Below, one piece after another: positions 25,761 to 35,409 of a stretch of 64,000 nucleotides of DNA. Source of the DNA: Bacteroidota bacterium (lineage in GTDB: Bacteria; Bacteroidota; Bacteroidia; AKYH767-A; 2013-40CM-41-45); assembly GCA_016708785.1 (NCBI GenBank), contig JADJFC010000004.1:372001-436000 (forward strand), read 5' to 3'. The position numbers and the translations under genes are program-made. Within the stretch, counting starts at the first letter, position 1. Each line of letters starts with the position of its first letter. The notes below the pieces were generated by a model that searched no databases, was not told the origin of the DNA, and saw only the letters and a list, made by a program, of their open reading frames with translations.

Positions 25761-26785
25761 GATATGTTTGTTTAGTTTGTTTGTTTAGAGAGAGGAAATG
25801 GTTCCTGAAAAGGATCCGAAATTAAATTGGATGATTAACTTATGACATCCGGCAATTACCACATAAGCTGCCGCAATCGTCGTGAATGTCTAAAATGCCG
25901 TACCGATTTAGAGGATCTATGTTTTTCTTCAAAAAGAAAAATTTTTTGAACGCATTTGGTGCGAACAATCAAATTTGAAGGTGAAACCAATAATAATTTA
26001 ACAAGTAAATGAAGAATCGAAGTTAAAAATAAAAGCAACTTCGAATTTGTACTGGCAAGATGTGTTATCATGACATATGATTTAATTATCATACAACACA
26101 AAAATCAAAAAGCAAAATAACCCTACCTCAAAATTGAGCAACGGCAATAGCAAGAATAAAAATGAAAGTACATTTCAAGACAATTTTCGTGGGTTAATCG
26201 GATAAATTCTGAGTGTTTTCAGATGTGTGGTTTGCGTTTGATTAAAGTGTGTTGTTGTTAATTGTGTTTTAGTTAGTAATTTATAGTGTTATTAGTAAGC
26301 AAGAATTTAAAAATCAATAGACCTTATGAGGCCGGCAAATTTATTTTACTGTGAGGTAAAACAAATTTACCAAAACTCCCTATTACGAAAATCATATTTC
26401 CTCGCTTCTGAAGAAAATTTATTTCAAAACGATTTCAATGACTCAAGTACCGAATATATTAATAACAAACTCAAACAAAAGGTAACCTCTTTATTCTAAA
26501 ATATTTTTTTAATTACACTCTGGCTTAGGTTTAATTACATTATATATATCTTTCTAGGCGCACTAATTTATAACAAATAATTAAACAACAAAATGATTTT
26601 TAAATTAATTCTCTTGAAAACACAGTAAAGACGGGCTATTTGGGCAATTATGGTTCATAAAATCAAAAAAACAAAACAATTCCATCATGTTAATTCTAGA
26701 TTATTTTTCAACAAAACACCTGAATTGAATAAAATGGAGTTGTTTCCAAGTTAAATCTTGGAATGTGTTGGCGCAACACGTTGTT
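25761..26785. other. Gene-free AT-rich stretch upstream of the adhesin gene
   Basis: About 1 kb without a convincing coding sequence on either strand. The short open frames here have atypical composition and no recognisable start context. It contains AT-rich runs (for example TATATATATC near 26545). I could not identify a clear TAnnTTTG promoter for the adhesin gene within the first 150 bp. It may hold long regulatory leader sequence for the adhesin or decayed DNA. Confidence 0.5.
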
Positions 26786-27470
26786 TTATTTCTCTGCAAT
26801 TCCATAACAAATATATTTCCAATTATCCGGGCAGATCCTATTTAACATCAAACGGTCAGCATAGGAAAGTATGGATCGTTGATTTTCATTTCGGCCAAAT
26901 GTTCCTAAGACGCCGGTTGAAAAGTAATTAAACTTTGAAAAGTCCATTAGTAATTCATTCATTTCTGCAATTGACAAATATCGCCATGAACTTCCCCAAT
27001 TGACAAAGCGTTTTCTAAGCCATTGATGAAAAGGTGAAGCAAGTAGATTTTCAGCAAACAAAAGTTTGCCACCCGGTTTTAATGCTTTATAAATTTCTTT
27101 GAAAACTTTTTTTTGTGCTTCAAAATTATTTCCCCTTCCTATTCCCCCAATAATAGATTTAAAAACAATTATATCAAAATGATTAGTGTATGGAATATTC
27201 GTTGCATCAATGTCTTGATATTTTACAAATGCACTTACATGATGTTTCAAATGAAGTTGTTCAGCTGTTTTTTTTTACATCTGTCAAATCAGAACAAATC
27301 GTAGTAATTCCTTTTAACCCTAGCCAAAGCGAAAGTCCTCCCTCTCTACCTCCCAATTCAAGTCCGTTTTGCACCTTGCCCCAATCTACATTTCTTTCCC
27401 AATATGAGAGTGCTTTAGACCAGGAATTTACATCCCATTGCAATATTTCTTTGGTTTGCTCTTTTGTCAT
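26786..27470 (-). CDS. Class I SAM-dependent methyltransferase (frameshifted at ~27270)
   Basis: Two frames read as one protein of about 228 residues: 27470 to about 27270 (MTKEQTKEILQWDV..., ending after CSDLTDVKK) and 27250 to 26786. The break is in a run of nine A (minus strand); with eight, the join reads DVKKTAEQLHLKHHV without interruption. Motif I is LELGGREGGLSLWLG (SAM-binding glycine loop). Later strands are FDIIVFKSIIGGIGRG (motif IV region) and LKPGGKLLFAENL, typical of Rossmann-fold methyltransferases. The substrate is unknown. It is a single gene with a gene-free kilobase downstream and a terminator/tRNA region upstream. The homopolymer context makes a sequencing indel more likely than a true pseudogene. 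Confidence 0.8.
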
Positions 27471-27520
27471 TGTGAGGAATGTAAATATATGGCATTTCTA
27501 AGAAAAAGTTTAAAAACTAA

Positions 27521-27554
27521 AAAAGCCGCACTACATTTCTGTCTGTGCGGCTTT
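27521..27554. terminator. Hairpin terminator for tRNA-Lys
   Basis: An 11-bp stem (27521-27531 with 27545-27554, core AAGCCGCA/TGCGGCTT) flanked by A and T runs, directly downstream of the minus-strand tRNA. It could also serve transcripts on the plus strand. Confidence 0.85.
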
Positions 27555-27572
27555 TTTTAGGTTTGAGTTTAG

Positions 27573-27645
27573 TGATCCCGCTGGGATTCGAACCCAGGGC
27601 CCATACATTAAAAGTGTATTGCTCTACCAACTGAGCTACGGAATC
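27573..27645 (-). tRNA. tRNA-Lys (anticodon TTT)
   Basis: The 73-nt cloverleaf is complete. The acceptor stem GATTCCG/CGGGATC has one G-U pair and discriminator A. The D arm is GCTC...GAGC. The anticodon arm is ATACA-CTTTTAA-TGTAT with TTT at the anticodon, and the T arm is CTGGG-TTCGAAT-CCCAG. CCA is not encoded. A promoter element lies 25 bp upstream and a terminator follows. Confidence 0.97.
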
Positions 27646-27669
27646 AATACTTGTTTCTTTAAGCGGCTG

Positions 27670-27677
27670 CAAAAATA
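27670..27677 (-). promoter_or_regulatory. -7 promoter element for tRNA-Lys (TATTTTTG)
   Basis: An exact TAnnTTTG match on the minus strand, 25 bp before the mature tRNA 5' end, leaving a short leader for RNase P processing. Confidence 0.6.
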
Positions 27678-27816
27678 GAATTAATCAGCGAAATACCTCG
27701 TTATGTTGAAAAATAAATGAAAATTTTCCTGTTTTTTTTCCAAAGATTTCATCAATTTTAACGTTTTATACCGTAATTACTTTAAAATGAAGTATAAAGA
27801 AACCAGAACATAATAA

Positions 27817-28125
27817 TTTGATAATTCCACGACTTATGAACATTCAAACTGCCAACTCCCTGCTGCCGGTTATCGATTCACTGAACACTTACTTTGGGGG
27901 AAGTCCATCTATATTGATGATATCTCCACGCTTCCGGAAGCTCGTGGTAAAGGTTTTGCCACTGCCCTTCTTGATAAAATAGCAATGATTGCAAGAAACA
28001 ATGGCTGTAAGGAGGTACATCTCGATTCAGGATCCAATCCCGGCCGATATGATGCTCACAGGCTCTATCTGAAAAGTGGATATAATATTACTTCGTTTCA
28101 TTTTGCTTTGAAATTGGATAAGTAG
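27817..28125 (+). pseudogene. GNAT acetyltransferase remnant (C-terminal half)
   Basis: The frame is open from 27817 (after a TAA at 27814) to a TAG at 28123 and encodes about 102 residues with no start codon near the N-terminus. It matches the C-terminal half of a GNAT enzyme: IYIDDISTLPEARGKGFATALLDKI contains the strand-4 region and the acetyl-CoA pyrophosphate-binding R-G-K-G-F-A loop, followed by the helix and the CKEVHLDSGSNPGR...LYLKSGY segment typical of the last strands. The N-terminal 60-70 residues that complete the fold are absent. The sequence before AAGYRF is too short and unlike a GNAT start, so this looks like a truncated gene, not a frameshift. Confidence 0.75.
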
Positions 28126-28189
28126 TAAATGGTGAGTAGCAATTCGTTTGTAAGTCATTTGAGAATCATAATTAGTGGTTAGTGAAAAT

Positions 28190-28213
28190 GAATCCTGATA
28201 GCAATCGGGATTC
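28190..28213. repeat. Short intergenic palindrome (GAATCCTGAT / ATCGGGATTC)
   Basis: A 24-bp imperfect palindrome between the GNAT remnant and the lipoprotein gene. Its CTGATAGCAATCGGGA-like core resembles palindromes common between genes in Bacteroidota. It may act as a weak terminator or a mobile REP-like element. Confidence 0.5.
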
Positions 28214-28268
28214 AGATTAAACCTCCCCAAAAAAAGTCAGTCCTACCGATAATCCTAAAAACTATAAA

Positions 28269-29120
28269 ATGAATAAATTGAAACAAGTCGCAAAAAGCTC
28301 ACTGCTTGCCATTGCACTTTTGGTAATTGCTTCCAATTATGGTTGCAAAAAAGAAAAGGACTTATCTGATATGGAAGATTTCCAATCAACTTCACAAGAC
28401 ATAAGTCAGGCTGAAAGTATCGGTTCTGATGTTGACAACATGACTTCGCAAATTGCACGCACAGGTACTTTTGACCAATCAAATCCGTCAGATGCAAATC
28501 ATGATCAATTCAATTTCTTATCATGCGCCACTGTCACACACGACTCGATCAACCACGTCATCACTTATGACTTTCATTCCGGTTGTACAGGCGCTGATGG
28601 AAAAGTCCGCGCAGGAAAAGTGATCGTGAATTATACAGGCACCGGACATTTTGATCCGGGTTCAAGCTGGGTAGTTACATTCGATAGTTTTTATGTCAAT
28701 ACCCGTCATGTAGAAGGAACACGTTCTGTTGTCAATAATGGCTTCAATTCAGATAGCAATATGAACTGGACCATCACCGCTACAAATATGAGAATAACGC
28801 GTGCAGACGGCTCATGGAGAACTTGGAACTCTGTCCGTAATCGTGAAATGGTGGCAGGCTATGGTGATACCGACTGGCAAAATGATGACTACCTCATCAA
28901 CGGTACGGCTGATGGAACAAATTCAAATGGTGATGCCGTCAATTGTGTACTTACAGATCTTCGCCGTGAACACGATTGTCATTGGATCACAAGTGGTACG
29001 CTTCAGATAACTCCCGGGTCTCGTCCTGTAAGAACAATAGACTTCGGATCTGGTACATGTGATGATCAGGCTACAGTTACGAAGAATGGGGTTAGTAGAA
29101 CGATTACATTGAGGCCATAA
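28269..29120 (+). CDS. Hypothetical outer-membrane-type lipoprotein
   Basis: 283 residues. The N-terminus has a type II signal peptide: basic MNKLKQVAK, a hydrophobic core SLLAIALLVIA, and the lipobox region SNYGC with Cys26 as the lipidated residue. After a short acidic, Ser/Asp-rich linker comes a compact domain (80-283) with many beta-strand-like segments, four or more cysteines (FLSCATVTH, SGCTGADGK, VNCVLTDL, SGTCDDQ), and conserved-looking GKVIVNYTGTG and GTCDDQATVTKNGVSRTITL stretches. I have seen similar lipoproteins only as unknown proteins in Bacteroidota and give no function. It is monocistronic, with hairpins on both sides downstream. Confidence 0.8.
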   Translation: MNKLKQVAKSSLLAIALLVIASNYGCKKEKDLSDMEDFQSTSQDISQAESIGSDVDNMTSQIARTGTFDQSNPSDANHDQFNFLSCATVTHDSINHVITYDFHSGCTGADGKVRAGKVIVNYTGTGHFDPGSSWVVTFDSFYVNTRHVEGTRSVVNNGFNSDSNMNWTITATNMRITRADGSWRTWNSVRNREMVAGYGDTDWQNDDYLINGTADGTNSNGDAVNCVLTDLRREHDCHWITSGTLQITPGSRPVRTIDFGSGTCDDQATVTKNGVSRTITLRP

Positions 29121-29130
29121 ATAACATTTC

Positions 29131-29173
29131 AGGTTTTCAGGTTTGAAACACAGAACTTCTAACCTGAAAACCT
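29131..29173. terminator. Hairpin after lipoprotein gene
   Basis: A 13-bp perfect stem (29131-29143 with 29161-29173, AGGTTTTCAGGTT/AACCTGAAAACCT), 10 bp after the stop codon. It lacks a long T-tract, so it may be a REP-type palindrome rather than a terminator. Confidence 0.6.
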
Positions 29174-29190
29174 TTCAACAACTTCAATAA

Positions 29191-29223
29191 AAACGGCTGC
29201 CGAAAAACCTTCAGCAGCCGTTT
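29191..29223. terminator. Bidirectional terminator
   Basis: A 10-bp stem AAACGGCTGC/GCAGCCGTTT (29191-29200, 29214-29223) with A/T-rich flanks lies between the convergent lipoprotein (+) and yqgE-family (-) genes. Confidence 0.85.
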
Positions 29224-29246
29224 AATATATAAATCAATTGTTCCTT

Positions 29247-29815
29247 CTAATTTAAGTTGGGATCTTCAGGGAAATCATTTAAGATTCCGTAAACGTGTCC
29301 CATTCGTTGTAAAACATTTCCCCACATCACGGTTGGTTCTTCAATTAAAATATCATAAGCATCTGCTTCTGTGATCCACCAGTTGTCTGTCTTTAATTCT
29401 TCTTGTAAGTCTTTTTTATGCCATGCAGAATATCCTGCAAGAAATTTTATTTGGTCCGGTGTAATCTCTTCTGCCTCTATCATCAATTTCAATTGCTGAT
29501 AATCTCCGCCCCAATACAATCCTTCTGAGATCTTGTGAGCTCCTTTTAATTCCGGAATTGAGTGAACGTAATAAATAGAATCAAGTTTCAAAGACCCTCC
29601 CCAATAAATGCAAGCATCGAAATCAGGAAAATCATCTAACGCTTCACACACTTTTAACTGGGTTGGTTTGTTGATGATAAAACCGATTGAACCTTTCCGG
29701 TATGCTGACTTATAAGCACTACAGAACGCTTAAACGTGGGCTCAGGATTAAATGGTTCTGAGATCAAGAGTGCGCCCACAAAGGGTTTTGGTAAAGACTT
29801 AGCTTTCTTTTTCAT
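29247..29815 (-). CDS. YqgE/AlgH family protein (frameshifted at ~29693)
   Basis: About 189 residues once two frames are joined. The start is ATG at 29815 (MKKKAKSLPKPFVGALLISEPF), and the first part runs through FKRSVVLISQHTGKG. A missing base in a G-run (AAAGGTTC, expected AAAGGGTTC) near 29693 shifts the frame, after which SIGFIINKPTQLKVCEAL continues to the stop at 29247. The features GALLIS near the start, SVVLI..H...GSIGFIINKP, then IYWGG, HS and YSAW are the conserved signature of the UPF0301/DUF179 (YqgE, AlgH) family. The biochemical role of this family is not settled. Monocistronic on the minus strand. The lesion sits in a short homopolymer, so the gene is probably intact in the organism. 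Confidence 0.85.
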
Positions 29816-29923
29816 ACCGATAACAGCCTACGGTTTTAGGCTCGTACCAATTTTAACTTACAAGGTCTAAAAATGTTTCCCGCTTTTTGGGCTAATGTAT
29901 ACAGAAGAAATGATCAAAAAAGT

Positions 29924-31187
29924 CTACTTTAAAATATTCAATCTCCTATTAACCAGTACTTTATCACCTGAAAGAGTGATCAAATAAATACCGGCACTTA
30001 CACCTTCCAATTGCCCTAATTCAACACTATTTTCACCTATTTCATAGATGTGAGCTGATGATTCGTAAATTACTTTACCGGTCATATCAGTGATTACAAC
30101 AGAAAGTTTTTCTTTTCGAGAGATCAAACCGGACAATGGAATTCTCTGTTATAGGATTTGGGAAAACAGAGAATGAATTCACAGTAGTGTTCAATTCATC
30201 AATGCCAATTGTTCTCCCGAATTTAAGCACCATCTCAATTGGTAAATGATCTGATGAATTATAAAGAGCAGTTGCTACCGATGATGGAACAGCTGTATTC
30301 AATCCAAAGTTGATCGACTTATCGAAATGATTACCATCGTTACCAATATTATTATACGTTCCAGGCTCATAATAAACGCCATCAGGAACAGCAATACCAT
30401 TTGAATACAAGATCATATCGAATCGATCGTTCATTCCACCCGTTGAGCCACCACCAACTGAAGTCAATCGAGTTGATTGAGTATGGTATTGTGCATATGC
30501 CCAATAATTCCAGGTGCCTGAAATATTGATCGGATCAATGAAATTGCCGTCATCGCCCGGGTTATCTTGCTTCAAAGCTGTATATCCGGGTTCATACGAA
30601 TTATAGAAATTGAAATCACCGGCAACAATGAAATTTGTTCCGGGAGGAAATGCATTGGTAACGGCCCTGAGCAATAATACTTCATCACGCCTGTTGGTTT
30701 CAAAACCAGGACTTGCTTTCAAATGAACAGCGAAGATGTGAAGCGTATCATCCGTTGCTTTAAACTTGAGTGTATAATGACTGATATCTCTAAGTGCCGT
30801 TATGATTGGAACATTAGAAATAAATTCAAACAATGAATCACGATAATAAATTGCATTGTCAGAATCATAGCCATTGATATAAGTTCCCTGAGCAAATTGA
30901 TAAGCTCCGGAATTCATCACATTGGTCAGAAACCATCCCGCTCCCATTGCAGAAGTGTTTTCCATTGTTACAACTACATCAGGATTTACATGCTGCATTA
31001 CTTTTCTATATTCAGGACATCGTACTGCCGAATCTGCAGTTGGTGTAGAATTCGGAAAATTGAGAATATTCCATGACATCACTCTCACAGCATAATTAGT
31101 GTCGGGACTAATCTGTGAAAATAAATTTCCTGCTGAAATAAAGAAGAGGAATGACAGAATCATTCCTCTTTGGATTTTTTGAATCAT
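29924..31187 (-). CDS. Secreted endonuclease/exonuclease/phosphatase-family protein with T9SS sorting domain (frameshifted at ~30115)
   Basis: About 420 residues when two frames are joined. The signal peptide is MIQKIQRGMILSFLFFISAG, then NLFSQ. An EEP-fold catalytic domain follows: VRVMSWNILNFP (N-containing first strand), VVTMENT (metal-binding Glu), FIVAGDFNFYNS (catalytic GDFN) and NSSDHLPIEM (SDHLP, catalytic His). A type A T9SS domain begins SVFPNPITENSIVRFDLS and, after the break, continues EKLSVVITDMTGK to ...RRLNILK. The break is one extra A in an A-run. The domain suggests a cell-surface or secreted nuclease or phosphodiesterase, and the substrate is unknown. It starts 7 bp after the S41 protease stop, so the two genes form an operon. 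Confidence 0.87.
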
Positions 31188-31193
31188 GCTTTC

Positions 31194-32798
31194 TTATTTA
31201 ACTGCGGCGATCTTTAATTTTTCGAATGTATTTCCATTGATCGCTTCGATTGCTTTATTAAGTGAATTGTTCAAATCATTTATCACTTCAAAATAAGCGT
31301 CAGTATCCCAAAGATTTCTGGCTAGCAATGCTTTTAATTGTATTCTTAATGCCTTCTCTGAGATCTTCAATCCTGCTTCGTCTTTCTTAACACCGGCTTT
31401 ATCGCCGGCAGCCAGAAACTCTGCGAATAATTTATCATCTAACACAAATGTCTGCTTGAATGTATCAATGTTTGGATATTTACCAAGCAATTCCGCACGA
31501 TGATTATCTGTATATGTCAGGGTGAAATCACCAAGAACACCTTTACGAAGCAGATCAGTATAGAAAGTTGAATTACTGCTGGTATCCAATGGTACAAACA
31601 GATCCGGCATTATTCCGCCGCCACCTTTTACTACACGTTTTGAATTTGTGAAATAATTAGTTGAGTCAGCAAATTTTACACTGTCAGCATAAAAAAGTTC
31701 TCCGCTTTTCAAACGATTTGAAAAATCAAGTTCGTATTCATCTTCTTCACCTAATGCATATGGTTTTTGAATGCAACGTCCTGATGGTGTATAATAATGT
31801 GCAACAGTTAAACGAATCGCTGAACCGTCAGGCAATTGAAATGGTTTTTGTACTAAACCTTTACCGAATGAACGACGACCAATGATCAATCCTCTATCCC
31901 AATCTTGCACCGCTCCTGATACGATCTCGCTTGCGGAAGCGGATGATTCATCAACTAAGATAGCTATCTTTCCTTTCTCCCAACCGCCGATCACTGACGA
32001 TGTATAATCTTCCGGCGGACTAGTACGACCTCTTGTGAAAACAATTTTCTTTCCTTCTGTTAAAAATTCATCAGCAAGTTCAACAGCTCTATTCAAATAA
32101 CCACCACCATTTCCTTGCAGATCAAGAATGAGACTTTCCAGTCCTTTCTTTTTTAACTTACTTAATGCTTCTTTGAATTCATCAACAGTTGAATCTGCGA
32201 AACGGGAAATTTTTATATATCCAATTGTTGGAGTTACCATGTAGGATGCATCCAAAGAGAAAATCGGAATTTGATCACGTGTAATCGTGTAATCGATCAG
32301 TTCAGTATTGCCGCGACGGTAAATACTTACTGTTACTTTTGTGCCTTTATCACCACGAAGCTTTTTGAACACATCGTTATTCGTTATCTTGATGTTGGCT
32401 ACTACTGCACCATCGATCTTCACAATCCTGTCACCGGCACGAATCCCTAATTTTTCAGAAGGTCCACCGGGAATTGGTTGTGTAACTAAAATTGTATCTT
32501 CATGAATATTGAACTGCACTCCTATTCCTTCAAATTTTCCAACCAAAGGTTCATTCATCTCACGCATTTCCTCTAATGGAATATAAACTGAATGCGGATC
32601 AAGATTTTTCACCATCGCTTTAATGGCTTCTTCTGTTAATTTTTTTGAATCGACCGTATCAACATAAGCATACTTGATAAGCTCCAATGCATAATTGATC
32701 TTATCTTGAGGAGGAGCAAGTTGGGCATTTACCTGCGATGACAACAGACTGATTGAAAACAAAAACAGACTGCTTTTTAAAATTGACTTTTTCAACAT
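31194..32798 (-). CDS. S41 family C-terminal processing peptidase (CtpA/Prc-like)
   Basis: 534 residues. The signal peptide is MLKKSILKSSLFLFSISLLSS with NAQ at the cleavage site, so it is exported. A PDZ domain (about 85-165, GIGVQFNIHEDTILV, then IRAGDRIVKIDG) precedes the S41 catalytic core. The Ser-Lys dyad is visible: Ser288 in DESSASASE and Lys313 in SFGKGLVQ, 25 residues apart as in Prc/CtpA. The region LDLQGNGGGYL forms the conserved oxyanion-hole strand. These proteases trim or degrade periplasmic and secreted proteins. It is the first gene of a two-gene operon with the surface nuclease-like protein. A promoter-like TATCTTTA lies 20 bp upstream. Confidence 0.95.
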   Translation of the reverse strand: MLKKSILKSSLFLFSISLLSSQVNAQLAPPQDKINYALELIKYAYVDTVDSKKLTEEAIKAMVKNLDPHSVYIPLEEMREMNEPLVGKFEGIGVQFNIHEDTILVTQPIPGGPSEKLGIRAGDRIVKIDGAVVANIKITNNDVFKKLRGDKGTKVTVSIYRRGNTELIDYTITRDQIPIFSLDASYMVTPTIGYIKISRFADSTVDEFKEALSKLKKKGLESLILDLQGNGGGYLNRAVELADEFLTEGKKIVFTRGRTSPPEDYTSSVIGGWEKGKIAILVDESSASASEIVSGAVQDWDRGLIIGRRSFGKGLVQKPFQLPDGSAIRLTVAHYYTPSGRCIQKPYALGEEDEYELDFSNRLKSGELFYADSVKFADSTNYFTNSKRVVKGGGGIMPDLFVPLDTSSNSTFYTDLLRKGVLGDFTLTYTDNHRAELLGKYPNIDTFKQTFVLDDKLFAEFLAAGDKAGVKKDEAGLKISEKALRIQLKALLARNLWDTDAYFEVINDLNNSLNKAIEAINGNTFEKLKIAAVK

Positions 32799-32818
32799 AC
32801 TTTTTTAATTATTTAATG

Positions 32819-32826
32819 TAAAGATA
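32819..32826 (-). promoter_or_regulatory. Probable -7 element for the S41 protease (TATCTTTA)
   Basis: One mismatch to TAnnTTTG on the minus strand, 20 bp before the start codon. A TTTT-rich -33 region lies about 18 bp further upstream. Confidence 0.4.
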
Positions 32827-32954
32827 AGGGCAAATGGTGTTAAGAAAACGCTAAGAGACACAGATTTATTAAGCGAATTGTCAATATTTAAGGCATATTC
32901 TGCTGACTTTATTCAAAATTCATGAATTCGACATTATCCAACCGCCTTAGAATG

Positions 32955-35291
32955 TTATTTATTCAATCCAAAAGGGATATGAAGTTGAAGAGAAACATTT
33001 CTTCCCATGTCATATACACCATTCGGTCCAAGCGATCTGGTCAGTGAAAATTGATTGAAATAATTTGTGTTCAACAGATTATTTGCTGAAACTTCTATAT
33101 CAAACAATTGTTTACCCCAGCGAAAACTACCACCAATTTGAAAGTCAAGTAATAAATATCCTTCATTTGTCAATTCAGATTCTGCAACATTTTTCCGTTC
33201 GGAGTAATTACGTGCTAAAACACTAACAAAAGGTTTGTATACATAATTCATTTTCTCACCACTGATCGTTAGTGCTGCCATTAGCTTATTCGCAGGAATG
33301 TATGGGAGATAACCACCGCTATTGAATTTACCTTCAATAAATGCATATGACAATTGAAGCTTGAACCATTTTGCAGCCGGTGGATTAACAGTAACTGCAA
33401 CTTCTAAACCATTGATCTTTGCATCAGCCTGATCAAAACCAAACACGCTGAAAGTGTCTACACTATTTGAATCAATAGGAATTATCGTATCAGCACCTGT
33501 GTTATACGCATAAATATAATCGGTGATCATATTTGAATAGCCTTTCAACTCAATTGCAATTGCGGGAAATTCTATTTGAGCACCAAGGTCTGCCTGGATA
33601 TTTTTCTCCATTGCCAATGCAGCATTTCCAATTTCAAATCTGTTCAGACGTGAATGAAGAGTGTATGCTGTTAGCTGATTGTAATTAGGAGGTGTGAATC
33701 CAGTAGAAACACTTCCTTTCAACATAAGCATCTTTATTGGCTGGTAAGAAATGCCGAATGAACCATTCTGATTTGAGTATTCTTTCTTTATAGCAATTGA
33801 CGGACGTGAAGAAGAAGTATCATTTATTCCGGTATAGTTTCTTAATTCCTGCTCTTTGAAATCAAATCTACCTCCAAGTTGAAAATTCCATCTCTTCACA
33901 TTGTATTTTACCAAACCATATAAAGACAAATTACTTTCTTCTGCATCTGCAAATCTACTGAACGTGCCACTATTATCGGAATTGCTCATTCCTCCTTGTG
34001 AACCTACCGTAAAGACATAACTTTTCAAAGCATCACTGGTATATTTCAGATCATAATTTAGCGCTGAATAATCGATAGCATCAGTATTTTCAAGAACACC
34101 ATTGAAATTATTTTCATGGGTCTTATTCGCATTCGACTGATATGAAAGATCGAAATTGATCTTTGACCTTCCTGTCAGAATAGTTGTATTCGAACGAATA
34201 AGATCATTCATCAATTCCTGATAAGGAGCTGTAATCTCTCTCTCTCTTTCAATACCATCAGCCAAATTTTGTGCTTCTTCCGGAACCTGAATTACACCAC
34301 TCTTCTGATCAAAGCGGGAATAAGAGATCTTACTCATCCCCCATTTTTTGTTCAAGCCTAAAGCAAACTTCCCATTGGTTGAATTGTATTTGCTGTTGGA
34401 AGCAAATGGGCGTTCTTCTGTATTCAATGTTACTTCATCGCCTTCACCTTGAATATAACTAGTGTGTGACTGAGCTCCGATACGTAGCGAATAAAACCAA
34501 CCATCAGAAAATGTTCCTTTGAAACCGGCTTCGCCATCCAATCCCATTGTATTTGAATTAAATTTGAACTTCACATCTCCTGATCTATTTCCGGAAATCT
34601 CTGCTTTCTCTTCATGCATGATCAACACACCTGACGATGCATTTGAACCATATAAGAGAGCAGCAGGGCCGGTAACAACCTCAAGCGATTGTGTTCCATT
34701 GAAATTTATACCCAACGAATATTTATCGTCCCAGGCATTATTATTCATTCGATTTCCTTCAGTATAATATGCAATCCTATCCAAACCGGATCCTCGGATC
34801 GTTAAATGAATATTACTGTTGCCATCATTCACAACTTCTGTTTCTGCATTGTAAGAAAGTGCAGACAAAGGATCAAGTGTTGCATTTTTTGAAAGTTCTT
34901 TGGAGGAATAAACTGCAAGAGGGAAAATGGTATTTCCTGAAAGACTACTGTTAAGACTACTTTGTGTGATCTCATCAGGCATCAATATTGATTTCTCCAT
35001 ATCAATACTCACAACCACTGCACTGTCTTTTGTCGATATAGTCCTTACTTCTGTTTTATAACCTGATTTTGAAAATTGCAAATGAACTACGCCAATACCA
35101 ACATTTCTGACGATGTATGTTCCACCTTCTTTGGTGACATCAGATTTATTCAACTCAGGAATAAAAACATTTACGCCTTCTAACAAAAGTGTGACATCAT
35201 ATTTATCCGTGACAATACCACTGACAGTATGTTGAGCATTTGCAAATAAGGCGATGAAATAAAATGGAATTGAGAGTACTAGTTTTTTCAT
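32955..35291 (-). CDS. TonB-dependent receptor with CarboxypepD_reg-like N-terminal domain
   Basis: 778 residues from the ATG at 35291. An in-frame non-ATG start eight codons earlier is less likely because the signal peptide MKKLVLSIPFYFIALFANAQ begins exactly at this ATG. Residues about 22-100 form a CarboxypepD_reg-like domain (VSGIVTDKYD..LLEGVNVFI). The plug domain (about 115-230) has SNIHLTIRGSGLDRIAYY and VVTGPAALLYGSNASSGVLIM. The rest is the 22-strand barrel, ending in an aromatic-rich strand (NVSLQLHIPFGL). Its size and short loops are closer to siderophore/metal-type receptors than to SusC. No neighbouring SusD, DUF4249 or metallophore genes hint at the substrate. Outer membrane; energy comes from TonB-ExbBD encoded elsewhere. 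Confidence 0.93.
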   Translation of the reverse strand: MKKLVLSIPFYFIALFANAQHTVSGIVTDKYDVTLLLEGVNVFIPELNKSDVTKEGGTYIVRNVGIGVVHLQFSKSGYKTEVRTISTKDSAVVVSIDMEKSILMPDEITQSSLNSSLSGNTIFPLAVYSSKELSKNATLDPLSALSYNAETEVVNDGNSNIHLTIRGSGLDRIAYYTEGNRMNNNAWDDKYSLGINFNGTQSLEVVTGPAALLYGSNASSGVLIMHEEKAEISGNRSGDVKFKFNSNTMGLDGEAGFKGTFSDGWFYSLRIGAQSHTSYIQGEGDEVTLNTEERPFASNSKYNSTNGKFALGLNKKWGMSKISYSRFDQKSGVIQVPEEAQNLADGIEREREITAPYQELMNDLIRSNTTILTGRSKINFDLSYQSNANKTHENNFNGVLENTDAIDYSALNYDLKYTSDALKSYVFTVGSQGGMSNSDNSGTFSRFADAEESNLSLYGLVKYNVKRWNFQLGGRFDFKEQELRNYTGINDTSSSRPSIAIKKEYSNQNGSFGISYQPIKMLMLKGSVSTGFTPPNYNQLTAYTLHSRLNRFEIGNAALAMEKNIQADLGAQIEFPAIAIELKGYSNMITDYIYAYNTGADTIIPIDSNSVDTFSVFGFDQADAKINGLEVAVTVNPPAAKWFKLQLSYAFIEGKFNSGGYLPYIPANKLMAALTISGEKMNYVYKPFVSVLARNYSERKNVAESELTNEGYLLLDFQIGGSFRWGKQLFDIEVSANNLLNTNYFNQFSLTRSLGPNGVYDMGRNVSLQLHIPFGLNK

Positions 35292-35409
35292 GATTTCAAG
35301 TTGCTTTCCAGTCACAAGGAAGTGCCTGAAAGGGCCTCAAAAGAAAGCAAAAATTATCAATAATTAAGGGTTTATTTTTTCACAAATTGTGAATAAAATC
35401 AGGGTGGCC

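Noticed and set aside
25856..26101. 81-residue minus-strand frame upstream of the adhesin
   Set aside because: No ribosome-binding context, odd composition and no recognisable domain.
35292..35315. Upstream non-ATG start of the TonB receptor
   Set aside because: The signal peptide begins exactly at the ATG at 35291; the added residues are polar and would weaken it.
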